Of a stretch of DNA of 64,000 nucleotides, positions 21,957-32,635 are shown piece after piece. The DNA is from Eleusine coracana subsp. coracana (taxonomy: Eukaryota; Streptophyta; Magnoliopsida; Poales; Poaceae), in assembly GCA_032690845.1 (NCBI GenBank), contig CM064430.1:48643882-48707881 (forward strand). Direction: 5' to 3'. The notes below the pieces were generated by a model that did not search any database, had not been told where the DNA came from, and saw only the letters and a program-made list of their open reading frames with translations. Each line of letters begins with the position of its first letter. The stretch's first letter is position 1. Position numbers and translations under genes: made by a program.

Positions 21957-24043
21957 ACCTTCCTTCTGACATCGTGCCTCTAGTATAAGTGAGCAACCTA
22001 GTATCTGCAACTCCTTTAGGCTACCTGGTAGACCTTTCGACGGTATAGAGTGAATTTGGTAACACGAATGCAGACTCAATTTCTTCAAGGATGCTAGAGT
22101 ATACAACGTTGATGGGAGCTTCCTTAGTAGGTAGCAACAAGAAAACTTCAGCTCTTTTAGGGACTTAATTTGCTCAAGCCACTGTTCATGAAGAACGGAA
22201 ATTTTATGAATCTTGTAAAGACAGAGACTTTGAAGTGCTGAAAGCTTGAAAAGAATTGGAGACTGGGATAGATTATCCATTGTGAGGTCAGTGAGTAACT
22301 GCATAACAGAAAGGCGCTCCTCTTTATTTGGTAACTCTCTACTTCTTGTAGTTCCAGGAAGTCCATGCAGAGAAGTACGAAGGTGCTCTTCTCTCCTTTT
22401 TCCACCAGAAGAAGATTTGGTTAACTCAGCGGCAGAACCAGAGATCAACCTCCCTTTCCTGTCCAACTCTTTGAGTAATTTAAGGATGGTGTTTTCAATA
22501 ACAAGTACTTGTTCCTCTCCGAAACTTAATGCCCAACCAGAGAGTAGGCGATTGATCTCCTCCTCTAGGGATGACGTGATTATGTGGCAACTGGAAATGT
22601 GTAGATTTTTCAGGTTGCTGAGACCAAGTATTCCACCCTCAAAGAAGAGCTCCTTACAGTTTGAAAGGTGCAAATACTCCAGTGATACCAAGTGTTGACA
22701 TGGAAGTATTAACTTTTCTGAGCAATCATCTACCCTTAAATGGGTGAGGCAGGTTAGTCTATGCAAATAACTTGAGACTGTACCAGAATATGACCCACAA
22801 CCCGAAAGTGAGAGTACTTTGATAGCGATGCCCAAGGACATAAATGGTAGTTCCTTTAATTTTTGGCATCTCTTAATTTGTAGCTTTTGCAGGTTTGGAA
22901 AGAACTCTCTGTTCTCTGTACCTTCCCAATTTTCCCATTTTACCATGGATTCAAAACTCAGCTCCTCCAAAGATCCAAAGACCACACCTGAGGTCCCATA
23001 GGCATCAGAATTGACATCTTTTATGGAAGGCAACTCATATAACTTCAGTATCCTGAGGTGTTCAAGATGCCCAATGGGCGGAAGCATCTGCAATTTTGTG
23101 CATTGTCTTATCTCAATAACTCGTATATAGCAGAGCTGTCGCACCCAATCTGGAACGGTGAACCCTGGGTACCCAAAAATTTTCAATTCTTTTAGATTCT
23201 TATGTGGAGATAAAGAATTTAGTATCTCCATGGCTAGATAAGGTGTTGCTACCTCAGATGTCTTTACAATTGATCCTGACACATCTGAAGGTGTATTATT
23301 TTTGCCAAGTAATGAAGCATGGAAGAACTCTTTCCTACTTGAATCATATTGACTAAATTCCTTTCCATATTGGTTATATTTACCTCTGAAAGATTTATTT
23401 ATGTCCCATTTGAGATCCAAACAAGTAACCAACTCCTTTCTGAACAAGTTAGCCTGAGCTGCCTCAGCTTGATTGGCCACCCACTGAAGATCTGATATAC
23501 AAAGGGGCCCTTGAATGTACCTCATGTTCCTTAATTCAGTTATTTTGTGACCGTCCTCTGCTATAACACGGAATTCGATCAAGTTTTGAAGCTTTGTTAA
23601 CTCTCCAATGCCATGAATTAGAGAAATTGTATCTGCATCTGCATGTAAATGCCGCAGGCTAATTAGTGAGTTTATGTTTCTTGGTAACTGTGTGAATGTA
23701 CACCCTCGCAAACCAAGAACCTGGAGATTGCACAAGCTGCATAATGATTCAGGAAATTCAGTGATCCCACTGTATGAGAGATCCAAATATCTGAGGTGAA
23801 TCAAACTCGGCAGTATGTGATGTCTTGTAATGAACTTAACAAACACTGAAATATAATCTTCATCGAGCAAACGATCACCAACAAATGCAGTTGCAACGCT
23901 CGCCTTTATGTTATATAAGTTCAATAAGCGAAGACTTGTTGCTGTCGTTAAAATGTTGCTGATTGTCTCAATCTCACAAGATCTCTTCAAAGTGAGGTCA
24001 TCATGGTCAATATCAATTATGTCAACTCCCCATGAAGAAATAC

Positions 24044-24168
24044 CTACTGTGTCCAAGGACCACTCAGACATATCATCTATAGTGTCAGATATCTCAGAAG
24101 TAATATCAGCAGTGTCAGAAAATATCTCAGAATTGCAACCAACAGTGTCATAAGGTATCTCAGAAATG
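24044..24168 (-). repeat. Imperfect ~33-bp repeat coding an SEI-DT motif in NLR1
   Basis: About four imperfect units encode ISEIPYDTVG, NSEIFSDTAD, TSEISDTIDD and MSEWSLDTVG. The frame is kept, and the insertion sits between the start of the LRR region and the hypervariable LRRs. It adds an acidic, serine-rich segment absent from NLR2 at the same place. Confidence 0.75.
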
Positions 24169-25043
24169 TGACTAGCAGCACCATGGGACCTCTCCCAAAG
24201 TTCATAGTCAGTGTTGTAACCTTCACTGAAGCTGGTATCACGGAAGCGACCAAACAATAATAGTGATCGCAACTTATTAACTTTATAGTCAGCCCTTGGA
24301 ACATTCATATTATCCAGATCCAAGGATAAATAACGAACACTTGGTGGAAGATATACCAGTTTACAATCAATGCCACAATATTCATCAGAAGCTATGGCAA
24401 TTGCAAAATCCCTGACTAAATCATGCATAACATATTGCGCTTTCCAAATTGTTGGTTGCAGGAAGCACCTATTGACAAGTTCATCAAACCATTCGCCAGC
24501 TACATCCTCCAAACTTCTTGGACCAACACTGTTGGCTACGTCAAGGAAACCGTTAGCTATCCACATCTGTATCAACTGATATTTATCAAAGACATAGTTT
24601 CTAGGAAAGATTGAACAGTACACCAAGCATTGCCTCAAATATGCAGACAACTCACAGTAACACACTCCGAGAGATGCTGTAATATGAATGCCCATACCTC
24701 TATTCGAATAATTCCACCACCAACTTTGTAAGAGTCTGTCCCAATGCACTTTATCTGAATAATTTCTCAATGATACCCCAATCATTACTGCTGCTAATGG
24801 AAACCCATGTAATCTATCTGTTATTTTTCTACCAGTGTTCTCCAAAGCTTCTGTACTTCGAATACTGGCAAATGCATGATGCTTAAAAAGTTTCCACAAG
24901 TCATCACAATGTAGATGATTCAAAAATATTGGAGTTTTAGTACCCATAAAATTGGCCACAACATATCTTTGGGTTGTCACCAAGACAACACTTCCAGGTG
25001 CTCCTTTGCTCAATACATTCCTTAGGTCACTCCATATTGCATA

Positions 25044-25083
25044 CATATCATCAAATACACCATCATATCATCAAATACACCAT
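25044..25083 (-). repeat. 20-bp tandem duplication that frameshifts NLR1
   Basis: The 20-mer beginning CATATCATCAAATACACC occurs twice in a row (25044-25063 and 25064-25083) without a mismatch. Twenty is not a multiple of three. With a single copy, the minus-strand frame would run on from LDGVFDD into YAIWSDL, the next conserved segment. The identical copies suggest a recent slippage or repair event, or an assembly error. Confidence 0.93.
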
Positions 25084-26639
25084 CAAGTACAAGAAAAAAC
25101 CTCTTTCCTTCTATACAATTCTGAAGTTCAACATGGAGATTGTTTAGATCAAACACATCAGTCATAATATTTTGTTGCGGTTGCAATGATAACAAGATCT
25201 GCGTCATCAATTCTTCTTTTCTAATATTGTCTGTTACATAGATCCATGCAGAAAGACCTTGAAAGTGCTCCTGGATCCTTTTGTCACCGAAAATCAACTG
25301 AGCAAGAGTAGTTTTACCCACTCCACTCATTCCAACTATGGGAATGACTGCAGGGTTCCACATTTCATTATCATTGTGCACCTGGGTGTATTCTACACTA
25401 CTACCCCTGCCCATTTCTTTCTGGTAGGGTGCTAGTTCTGCAACTTCCTGTCTTTGCATAGATAGATCTATGTTCTGGAGGGTATCAATTATCCATCCTT
25501 TCTGAGATATTTGCATGCTGTCAGCACTTTCCCAGCTTTCAAGTGATGTTGATGCCTTGAAATGGGCCTCATCCAGAATCATGTTCAATATCATAGCAAT
25601 TTCCTTATCTCGGCCAACAACATATGCATGTTCAGGGCACAAGGAAGCTGTATTGTTTTGCACAGCTTCCCAGCTATCCTCATCCATGTTCAGCATACCA
25701 ATAAATGATTCACCTTCGGCGCACACACTGACAAGTCTACCGATGGTATACTTCATTCTGAGGAGGCGACTGCTATCAGAATGAAACCAACCCATGACGT
25801 CAGAAACTCCAGACTCACCGGCCTCCAGCTCCAGCTCAGACTCCATGTCCTTGACCAGCTCTTCTGCGTCATCTGCAGACTCCTTCACCTGCCGCAGCCA
25901 TGCACCCATCTCCTCCTCTCTGTCTATACTGACACGCTGCAGATTCTTCTCGTGCAGTAGATTGAGCTTCTCCAACAAATCGAGCATCTTCATGGTGCCC
26001 TTGAACTTGTGGGAGGCGCTGCTGCTTCCCAGATACAAACGTAGCTTCCCCACCACCCTGTGGATCGTTGCTGGCAGAAACGATCCATTATCTTCCATCT
26101 TCATTCTTACAAGATCTGTATAATGGGGAATTTAGGTCCGGGGATGGAGACACAGATATGAAGAGGTATGTATGCATCGAAGACAAGATTAAACCGAGTG
26201 AAGACAAGTCCAACTTGCACCGTGCTGTATAAGTATAGTATTATTTAATCCGCCCACAGTCCAACACCACCCAAGTCCTTACAGGAATGAGAGGTGCGTA
26301 TGCGTCAGGAAATAGATACCTCTGACCTTTTCTTTTCTCCTTCCTACAGTCCTACGCAGCAAAAATGAAAATGGTAAAGCATCTCACTTACAAAAATGAA
26401 AACACTGTCTGAGCACATGCATTAGATCATTTTCTGCCCACCACACACATGTTTTAAATATGTTTATTTCTTGGGTCTAAATTTTAGAATTAACATATCA
26501 ATCCTTCAAACATTAAATATAATAATTACATATAAACTAAATATAAAACTAATTACATAAATCTATTAAATTTAATTAAGTTATCATTATAAGATATTTA
26601 CTCCAACATCACATTATTTAATCATGATCTAATTAATCT

Positions 26640-27537
26640 TAGGCTGCATTTGAAAGTCTGACCTTGACATTGAATTCGTTTCAATGCCGAATCCATTGTG
26701 ATATTGTATTGGGCTGCAATTCAAATTCCATTGTTCAGATGACTTTGCATTGTCTTTTCGAATTCATGAAAGCATTCCAATTCAATTCATGTTTGGATGT
26801 GAAAAAAGATGAAATTGAAATCATGAATCTGCCATCGCTCATTGACTCGCCCCGTCAGCCGCTAGTGACTGCTTGCCGCCAGCCGCCATGGGCTCCTGGA
26901 CTCCATCCTCATGCGTTGTAGCTCGAGTCCACGCCGGAGGAGGGAGGGGAGGGGCGACACGGCCGGAGGAGGGAGGGAGGAGAGGGGTGTTGCGCCGGGG
27001 GAGGGAAGGAGGAGAGGGCACCGCGCTAGAAGAGGGAGGAGAGGGGTGGCACCACTGGGAAGGGAGGAGCTCGCCGTCAGAGGGAAGGGGAGAGGGCACC
27101 ACGCTGGAGGAGGGAGGAGAGGGGCGGCGCCATCGGGAAGGGAGGAGCTCGCCGTCGGATGGGGGATGTCCTCGGTTACGGGAGGGAGGCAGAGGTCCTC
27201 GCTAGCGGGAGGTTGTCGGTCGGGGTTGGGGTGCCTGTGGTTCCTTGCCCAGGACGGCCACTGGGGTGGGGATGTTGGAGAACAGACGGCTCAGGGTCGC
27301 CTCCGCTGGGATGGATACGGGGACGGGTGTGCAACTCGAGGTCGTCGAATTCACTCCAATCCTGAGGGAGGGGGTTCTGAATTGGTGGAGCGCTATGTGC
27401 GCAGTAGCAGAAACGGCTTGGCGTTCGCTTCGATTTAGTGCGTCAATTTCACATACATTCAAACAGCGACATTGAGGTTAGGCAATGCCAATTCCGAATT
27501 CCGGTCCCGAATGTCGATATCCAAACACAACTTTAAT
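26640..27537. mobile_element. Possible PIF/Harbinger-like non-autonomous element between the NLRs
   Basis: The left end reads GGCTGCATTTGAAAG after TTA, and the right end reads CTTTCAA-like as TATCCAAACACAAC before TTTAA. Read inward, these form a poor inverted repeat (about 8 of 13 positions) of the GGCTGTGTTTGG type common in plant MITEs. Inside, a GC-rich purine tract holds two copies of a 78-bp repeat. Frames in the GC-rich part are not believed to be genes. Confidence 0.35.
27013..27157 (+). repeat. 78-bp GC-rich minisatellite, about two units
   Basis: AGAGGGCACC...GCTCGCCGTC recurs with a period of 78 bp (27013 and 27091), the second unit incomplete. It lies in the element between the NLR genes. 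Confidence 0.75.
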
Positions 27538-27822
27538 AGATTTATCTTGTCATTTAATTGGTGAGTTATAAACTGAGTTTTATTAGTTATCTATATTTAA
27601 TATTTAATTAGTATCTTAATATTTGATAAGACAGATTTAAAAATTAGTAGGCAACAAAAGGAGACTGCTTTAAGTCAAAAGCGGCCATGATGTGAAGTTT
27701 CCCAACCTACTACCACGCGTTGACTACAGCTAAGATCCACTGTACATCTCCCCAGACCCAGAGCCTTCTCACTTTTCGTTAACCTCTCTCCTGCTCCCTG
27801 AAAGTGTAAGCTCGATCAGAAA

Positions 27823-30800
27823 ATGGTAGGAACGGAGCTGACGGTTGGCGGATGGTTCGCCGGCGCGGTGATCGGCAACTTCGTGGCGAAGGCGCGCTCC
27901 ATCATGGAGGAACACCACGCCCTGCAGGCCGAAGCCGAAGACATGTTGTACAGCGTGCAAGCCGCGCTGCCCCGGATCACGATCTTGGTCGAGGTGACCG
28001 AGCGCAAGGCCATCTCCAACAGGAGCTACGCTCCCTGGCTGCAGCAGTTCAAGGATGTCGCTTCTGAGGCCGAAGACCTGCTCGACGACTTCGAGACCAA
28101 GAGGATCCGGGAGGAGTTGCTCAGAAAAAACTGCAAGGTCACCTCGGTCGCCTCCTCCGCGCTCAGGTTCGTGAGGAACCTCCTCCTTTCTGACACTGAT
28201 CTCAGGAGGCTCAAAGATGTCCTCAAGAAGCTGAACAAGATCATTAGCGATACTGGTGGTCCTGGCTTTCATGGATTGATGGAGTTAGCTGATGCCGAGG
28301 AGGGAGTTTCGACAAGAGTCCTGCCCCAGACGCTTCCAGTAGTCATCGGTCGGGATGATGAGAAACAGCAGCTGCTGAGCATGATATTAGGGATGGCTGG
28401 TGAAGATTGCACGGAACCCAGCAATAAGTTTTCAGTCACTGCTGTTATAGGAGCAGCTGGTGTGGGCAAAACAACTCTTGCTCAGGTAATTTACAACAAC
28501 CCAGATGTCAAGGAGGCTTTTGCATTGAGGAGATGGGTGATGGCTTCCCACCGCAGTCGCTGTAAGAGGGATATTGTCAAAGATATTGTTGATTCTTTTG
28601 TGACTGAGAAACAGGACAGTCTGCAAACAATGCCTGCCATAAAAAACAAGAAGTTCTTCCTTGTTCTTGATGATGTGCAGGACAGTATGCACGAAATATG
28701 GGGTTCCCTAATGTCAGCACTGGCAGGGGCAGCAAACGGGAGCATTGTATTGCTAACAACTCGATCAAAAGACGCTGCAGATAGTTTTGGAACGACAGCT
28801 CATGTAACATTGAATCATCTACCATTCCTATCCCTGTATAGAGTTTTTGAGCATCATGCATTTGGAAAGCACAAAAACCCTTCCCTTGAATCAATTGGTA
28901 AGCAAATAGTGCAAAACTTGCATGGCTTACCTTTATTAGCAGAAGCAATTGGAAGGTTGTTGAGACAAAAGTTAGATGAGGGGCACTGGAGAAAAATTTC
29001 CAGAAGTCAATGGTGGCTATTTGCTGAAGATGATGATAATCAAAATGTTGCTCTACCTTCAGTAGCAATTATTTGTGAACATCTAAGTGATCATCTTAGA
29101 AAGCGTTTATGCTACTGTTCAATATTCCCGTCTGGTTATTTGTTTGAAAAAAACATGTTGACTAACATGTGGATAGCTAGTTTCATGCAGAAACATGATG
29201 GGATTGATATGGAGCAAAAGGAAACAGAATGCTTTGATGAGCTTTTTAACCGATCATTCTTCCAAACCACAATATGGAAAAACAAGTATATCATGCCTGA
29301 TATTATTAGAGAGCCAGTATACTGCATTGCTGAAAAGGAATGTCACGCAGCTACTGAGTCAGGAAAAATAAAAAGAAGCCTTGAATTTTATCGTCACCTA
29401 GCCATAGATATTTCTGATTTTAATGTGCCCTTGGACATAAGTAAAGCCAGTAAGTTACGCACTATTTTGTTTTTTGATGGGCACAGAACAAAGAAACCTT
29501 ATGATGCACTTGCTAATATATTGTCTCATCCAAGTGGCCTACGAGTACTAGACTTCTCTTACTCTGAAGCTAAACTGGGGAAAACTCCTGAATTCTTTGA
29601 TAAATTCCCGCATCTACGGCTACTGGATCTCTCCTTAACTAAGATAACAGCAATTCCAGACTCCCTCTGTAAGCTGCACCTTCTTCATGTTCTTGGTCTA
29701 CGAGGATGCCAGTTCAAAGAGTTGCCTAGAGCTATGAATGAATTAATCAACCTCCGATTCTTATTTGCAGAAGCTCATACAGTTTCTCTAATATACAAGT
29801 TAGGGCAGCTGACAAATCTCCAAGGATTAGATGAGTTTCCTGTGGGTAAAACAGAAGGGCACAAAATAACAGAACTGAAGAGCGTAAATGAACTTGGTGG
29901 GCAACTGTGCATCAGTAACCTCGAGGAAGTAACTGGCATAGATATAGAAAGTGATTCTGAACTATTCAGGAAAAGATACTTGAAGAAATTGGTCTTGAAG
30001 TGGGGGGTGCCAGACGGCACAACAACAGCTGCTTCTGAGGGTTACATGAAAACACTTGCTGGCTTAAAACCAAATGCAAATCTTGAAGAACTGAAAATAA
30101 AATGTTATATGGGAGTTGGATTTCCAGCATGGATGGCGGACGAGCAGTATTTCACAAAACTGCAGCATATTCATCTTATTGAATGCAAACAGTTAAGAAC
30201 ACTTCCACCTCTTGGGCAACTCCCATCCCTTGTCATATTAGTGTTACAAGGCCTGTCAGTAGTTGAAAAAATTGGAAGTGAATTTTATGGAACAAGTTAC
30301 AGGATATTCCCATCTCTTGAGGTGCTGACGTTCCTTGATATGCCAAATTGGAGGGAGTGGTCGGACATAGAAGAATTGCAAGATTCACGAACCCTTCCAT
30401 TTTCACATATAAGAAAGATCCAAATCAAGAATTGCGGTGTTTTGAGTGGCATACCATTATGTTGCTTACAAGCATCACTCAAGAAGCTCCATATTTTTGG
30501 ATGCAATGAAATATTTGCATGTAAACCAAGCAGTTTAGGGGGGTTAAAATGTCTAGTGTCTTTAAAAATCCACAATTGTTTGGGAAGGATTTATCTTTCA
30601 TGCAATTTGTTGAGATCACTTGAGGCCTTGAATCTTCAAAGATGCAAGGTTTACTTCCATGGTGGACGTGGACAGATCATCAAACTGAGGAATTTAGCCA
30701 ATGACTTTCCTGAACTGAACATGGATGAATTTAAAGCCATAAGGGAAGGGCAGTTAGTTCTAGACGTGTTACTTTCTGAAGGTATGACAAAGAATTTGTT

Positions 30801-30885
30801 AGTTAAAGATAAAGAGTTGGAGGAAAGAAATTTATGGAATACTTTTACACTTATGTATTTATTATTATGTTACATGGTTGGTTAG
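27823..30885 (+). CDS. NLR2: CC-NB-ARC-LRR resistance-type protein, 1020 residues
   Basis: One open frame. The N-terminus is a coiled-coil (Rx-N-like) domain with ASEAEDLLDDFE near residue 85 (EDVID-type motif). The NB-ARC has the P-loop GAAGVGKTTLAQ at 210-221, RNBS-A RRWVMASHRS, kinase-2 KKFFLVLDDV with D283/D284, RNBS-B GSIVLLTTRS, GLPL as HGLPLLAEAIG from 367 and RNBS-D RLCYCSIFPSGYLFEK. The MHD motif is MPD (491-493). LRRs fill residues 540-960. The start was chosen at the first methionine before the coiled coil. The last 25 residues (LWNTFTLMYLLLCYMVG) look hydrophobic and unlike NLR ends, so a splice near 30885-30930 (GTTAG...TTTTGTAG) may join another exon. NLR2 is the divergent partner of NLR1. 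Confidence 0.88.
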   Translation: MVGTELTVGGWFAGAVIGNFVAKARSIMEEHHALQAEAEDMLYSVQAALPRITILVEVTERKAISNRSYAPWLQQFKDVASEAEDLLDDFETKRIREELLRKNCKVTSVASSALRFVRNLLLSDTDLRRLKDVLKKLNKIISDTGGPGFHGLMELADAEEGVSTRVLPQTLPVVIGRDDEKQQLLSMILGMAGEDCTEPSNKFSVTAVIGAAGVGKTTLAQVIYNNPDVKEAFALRRWVMASHRSRCKRDIVKDIVDSFVTEKQDSLQTMPAIKNKKFFLVLDDVQDSMHEIWGSLMSALAGAANGSIVLLTTRSKDAADSFGTTAHVTLNHLPFLSLYRVFEHHAFGKHKNPSLESIGKQIVQNLHGLPLLAEAIGRLLRQKLDEGHWRKISRSQWWLFAEDDDNQNVALPSVAIICEHLSDHLRKRLCYCSIFPSGYLFEKNMLTNMWIASFMQKHDGIDMEQKETECFDELFNRSFFQTTIWKNKYIMPDIIREPVYCIAEKECHAATESGKIKRSLEFYRHLAIDISDFNVPLDISKASKLRTILFFDGHRTKKPYDALANILSHPSGLRVLDFSYSEAKLGKTPEFFDKFPHLRLLDLSLTKITAIPDSLCKLHLLHVLGLRGCQFKELPRAMNELINLRFLFAEAHTVSLIYKLGQLTNLQGLDEFPVGKTEGHKITELKSVNELGGQLCISNLEEVTGIDIESDSELFRKRYLKKLVLKWGVPDGTTTAASEGYMKTLAGLKPNANLEELKIKCYMGVGFPAWMADEQYFTKLQHIHLIECKQLRTLPPLGQLPSLVILVLQGLSVVEKIGSEFYGTSYRIFPSLEVLTFLDMPNWREWSDIEELQDSRTLPFSHIRKIQIKNCGVLSGIPLCCLQASLKKLHIFGCNEIFACKPSSLGGLKCLVSLKIHNCLGRIYLSCNLLRSLEALNLQRCKVYFHGGRGQIIKLRNLANDFPELNMDEFKAIREGQLVLDVLLSEGMTKNLLVKDKELEERNLWNTFTLMYLLLCYMVG

Positions 30886-31288
30886 GACATAGGCTAACAC
30901 TTCTTTGGATTATTTTCTGTTTTGTAGGTGTTCATTACTTGTCATCTTGCTTTGGCAACAACTGCAACTCTGAAACATCAATTCCTAATAAAGTTCATTC
31001 TGATACAAAGTTATCAAGTGAAAGATTATGTTAATACTTCTATGGTGTATGTTAGCAAGCCAGCCTATTTAGCTCAACTCATATAATAATATTGTTGGTT
31101 CATTTTTACACAAGAACAGGTAATAAAACTGTTCGAACATGTGTTACTCCAACATTCGTTTATATATATATATATATATATACATCAATGTTTCTGTTTT
31201 TCTAATGCAACTATCAAGCATGTAATGATATGTTCAGTTTCATCAAATGTACACATGAACTCCTCACTGGAAGTTCCTCTGTGAGATA
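30886..31288 (+). other. NLR2 3' flank
   Basis: AT-rich sequence with a (TA)n tract at 31160-31182 and a possible intron acceptor TTTTGTAG near 30921-30928, followed by the short frame VHYLSSCFGNNCN. It may contain the true NLR2 3' exon or UTR. It ends at the AGATA target site of Copia-2. Confidence 0.45.
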
Positions 31289-31397
31289 TGTTAAGACCCA
31301 TACTACATAGGCCCATACTGGCCCATACTTATGGTTACATATACTGCTGTCCATCCTAATGTTGGATGATTCTAGTCTAATCCCGAGGTTAGTAACA
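31289..31397 (+). repeat. Copia-2 5' LTR
   Basis: 109 bp; TG...CA termini, with an internal direct repeat GGCCCATACTGGCCCATACT. The primer site follows immediately. Confidence 0.9.
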
Positions 31398-31409
31398 TGG
31401 TATCAGAGC
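31398..31409 (+). other. Copia-2 primer-binding site
   Basis: TGGTATCAGAGC directly after the LTR, complementary to the initiator tRNA-Met end. Confidence 0.9.
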
Positions 31410-31738
31410 ATGGTTAGGATTAGGGTTAGTACTAATCAAATTTCCTAATCCCACCCTAATCCAATTTTTTTTTCCTCTGATCCGCCCGATTCCGGCCACC
31501 ATCGTGGTCGCCCCCATCCTGGCCACCGTCGTGGTTGCCCCCATCCAAGTCGCCGTCGCCGCCGCCGTCCGTCCCATATACATCTCTTCAACAAATTACT
31601 GATCATCTGATTCAAGTGTTGCTTGTCCAATTTGGGGAGAATTAGTTCTAGATTTGAAGGTTATTGCTCTCTGGCTTCTAGCTGCAGTTGCAGCCTCTTC
31701 ATTCCAGAGTTCTCCTGCTGGTATACTTGGCAACAGAG

Positions 31739-32132
31739 CATGGATTGAAAAACCGATGAAAACCGGTCGGTTTTCACGGTTTTCGACCAAACCGGTCCGG
31801 TCTGGTTTCAGCGGACAACCGGTTTTCGGTCGAATAATTTTTTAAATTTTGAAAATTTAAAAAAATTTGTACTTTCGAAAACTGGTAAAACCGAGCGGTT
31901 TTTAGAAAGAAGAAATTTTCTCAATAAACCGAGCAGTAAACCGAGAAAACCAAGCGATAAACCGGAAAAACTGATCGGTAAACCGGAGAAACCGACCGGT
32001 TAGCTCTAAAATTTCGTTCAAATTTGGGTTTTGATATTTGAGCGGTTTATCGAGTGGTTTTTCCGGTTTTCGCGGAAACCTTAAAACCGGTGTGATCCGA
32101 TTTCCCCGGTTCAATTGGTTTTTTAAACCCTG
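31739..32132. mobile_element. hAT-type MITE in the Copia-2 leader (394 bp)
   Basis: The ends are inverted: CATGGATTGAAAAACCGAT on the left against CAGGGTTTAAAAAACCAAT read inward from the right. The 8-bp flanks CAACAGAG (31731-31738) and CAACATAG (32133-32140) differ at one base, as expected for a hAT target duplication. The interior is built of AACCGG/CCGGTTTT repeats and has no gene. It inserted after Copia-2 did. Confidence 0.8.
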
Positions 32133-32234
32133 CAACATAGGCACTGGTTTCTGCTCTTCTCTTCACACTGGTAACTGAAGCCTACTGTTCCTCTTTTCCC
32201 TCTCTATTGTTGATTGATTCTGCACCAGTCCACC

Positions 32235-32600
32235 ATGTCTCAACTCAATGCCATTGTCATTAACATCACTCTTGATGGTCAGAATTATAGTGAGTGGTCC
32301 TTTTGTGTTGAAAATGTGGGTCTTCTCCTAAGCAATGCCAGCATTGCCAGAAATACACTCATCGATCTGATCAGTGTTTTACCAACTTTCCGGAGAAGCT
32401 GGCTGATTTTCGGAAACGTCGTGGTGCTGCTCAAGGTCGTGGTACCCCTTCTAGAGCATCTGTTTCTGCTGCCACTGCTGCTGCACCTATTGGAGCTTGT
32501 ACGTCATCATGGGCCCTTGATTCAGGAGCTTCCTTTCATGTCACATCAGATCAGTCCCAGTTGATTGATTGCAAGCCAGTCAATGATGGATCTTCTATAT
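32235..32600 (+). pseudogene. Copia-2 gag, internally deleted, with zinc knuckle
   Basis: The gag start SQLNAIVINITLDGQNYSEW is seen from 32235. After VENVGLLLSN the frame changes, and the next recognisable piece is the complete zinc knuckle CQHCQKYTHRSDQC at about 32336. So most of the capsid domain, normally more than 200 codons, is missing. The protease motif WALDSGASFHVTSD follows near 32512. An in-frame TAG at about 32600 interrupts the protease. Confidence 0.75.
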
Positions 32601-32635
32601 AGACGGCTGATGGTACTTCCTGTTACATATCACAT

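Larger units (their letters stand above)
21642..26104 (-). pseudogene. NLR1: CC-NB-ARC-LRR resistance-type gene, frameshifted
   Basis: The first frame (26104-25022) gives a coiled coil-type N-terminus with an EELVKDMESELELE helix, the P-loop GMSGVGKTTLAQ at residues 258-269, RNBS-A (SAWIYVTDN), and kinase-2 KRFFLVLDGVFDD. It then leaves frame at a 20-bp tandem duplication (25044-25083). The second frame (25046-21642) continues with RNBS-B GSVVLVTTQR, GLPL as LHGFPLAA, RNBS-D CLVYCSIFPRNYVFDKYQL, an intact MHD (VMHDLV), and more than a dozen LRRs. Such proteins are cytosolic nucleotide-switch immune receptors. Two oddities are an acidic SEI-DT repeat in the first LRR region and a tryptophan-rich insertion before the usual C-terminal HWPRIAHIPYI. 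No intron is needed to explain the frame. It is divergently paired with NLR2. As read it would give a 360-residue truncated CC-NB protein. Confidence 0.9.
26105..27822. promoter_or_regulatory. Shared divergent promoter region of the NLR pair
   Basis: 1.7 kb separate the two start codons. It is AT-rich next to each gene, with a GC-rich inserted element in the middle (about 26640-27537). Two W-box-type motifs TTGACT lie close to NLR2, at 27673-27678 (minus strand) and 27720-27725 (plus strand); WRKY factors bind such motifs in many defence promoters. No clear TATA box could be fixed for either gene. Confidence 0.5.

Noticed and set aside
26873..27462. Long frames in the GC-rich block between the NLR genes
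   Set aside because: Frames are open on both strands in a purine-rich repeat, giving Arg/Gly/Ser-rich products without a domain.
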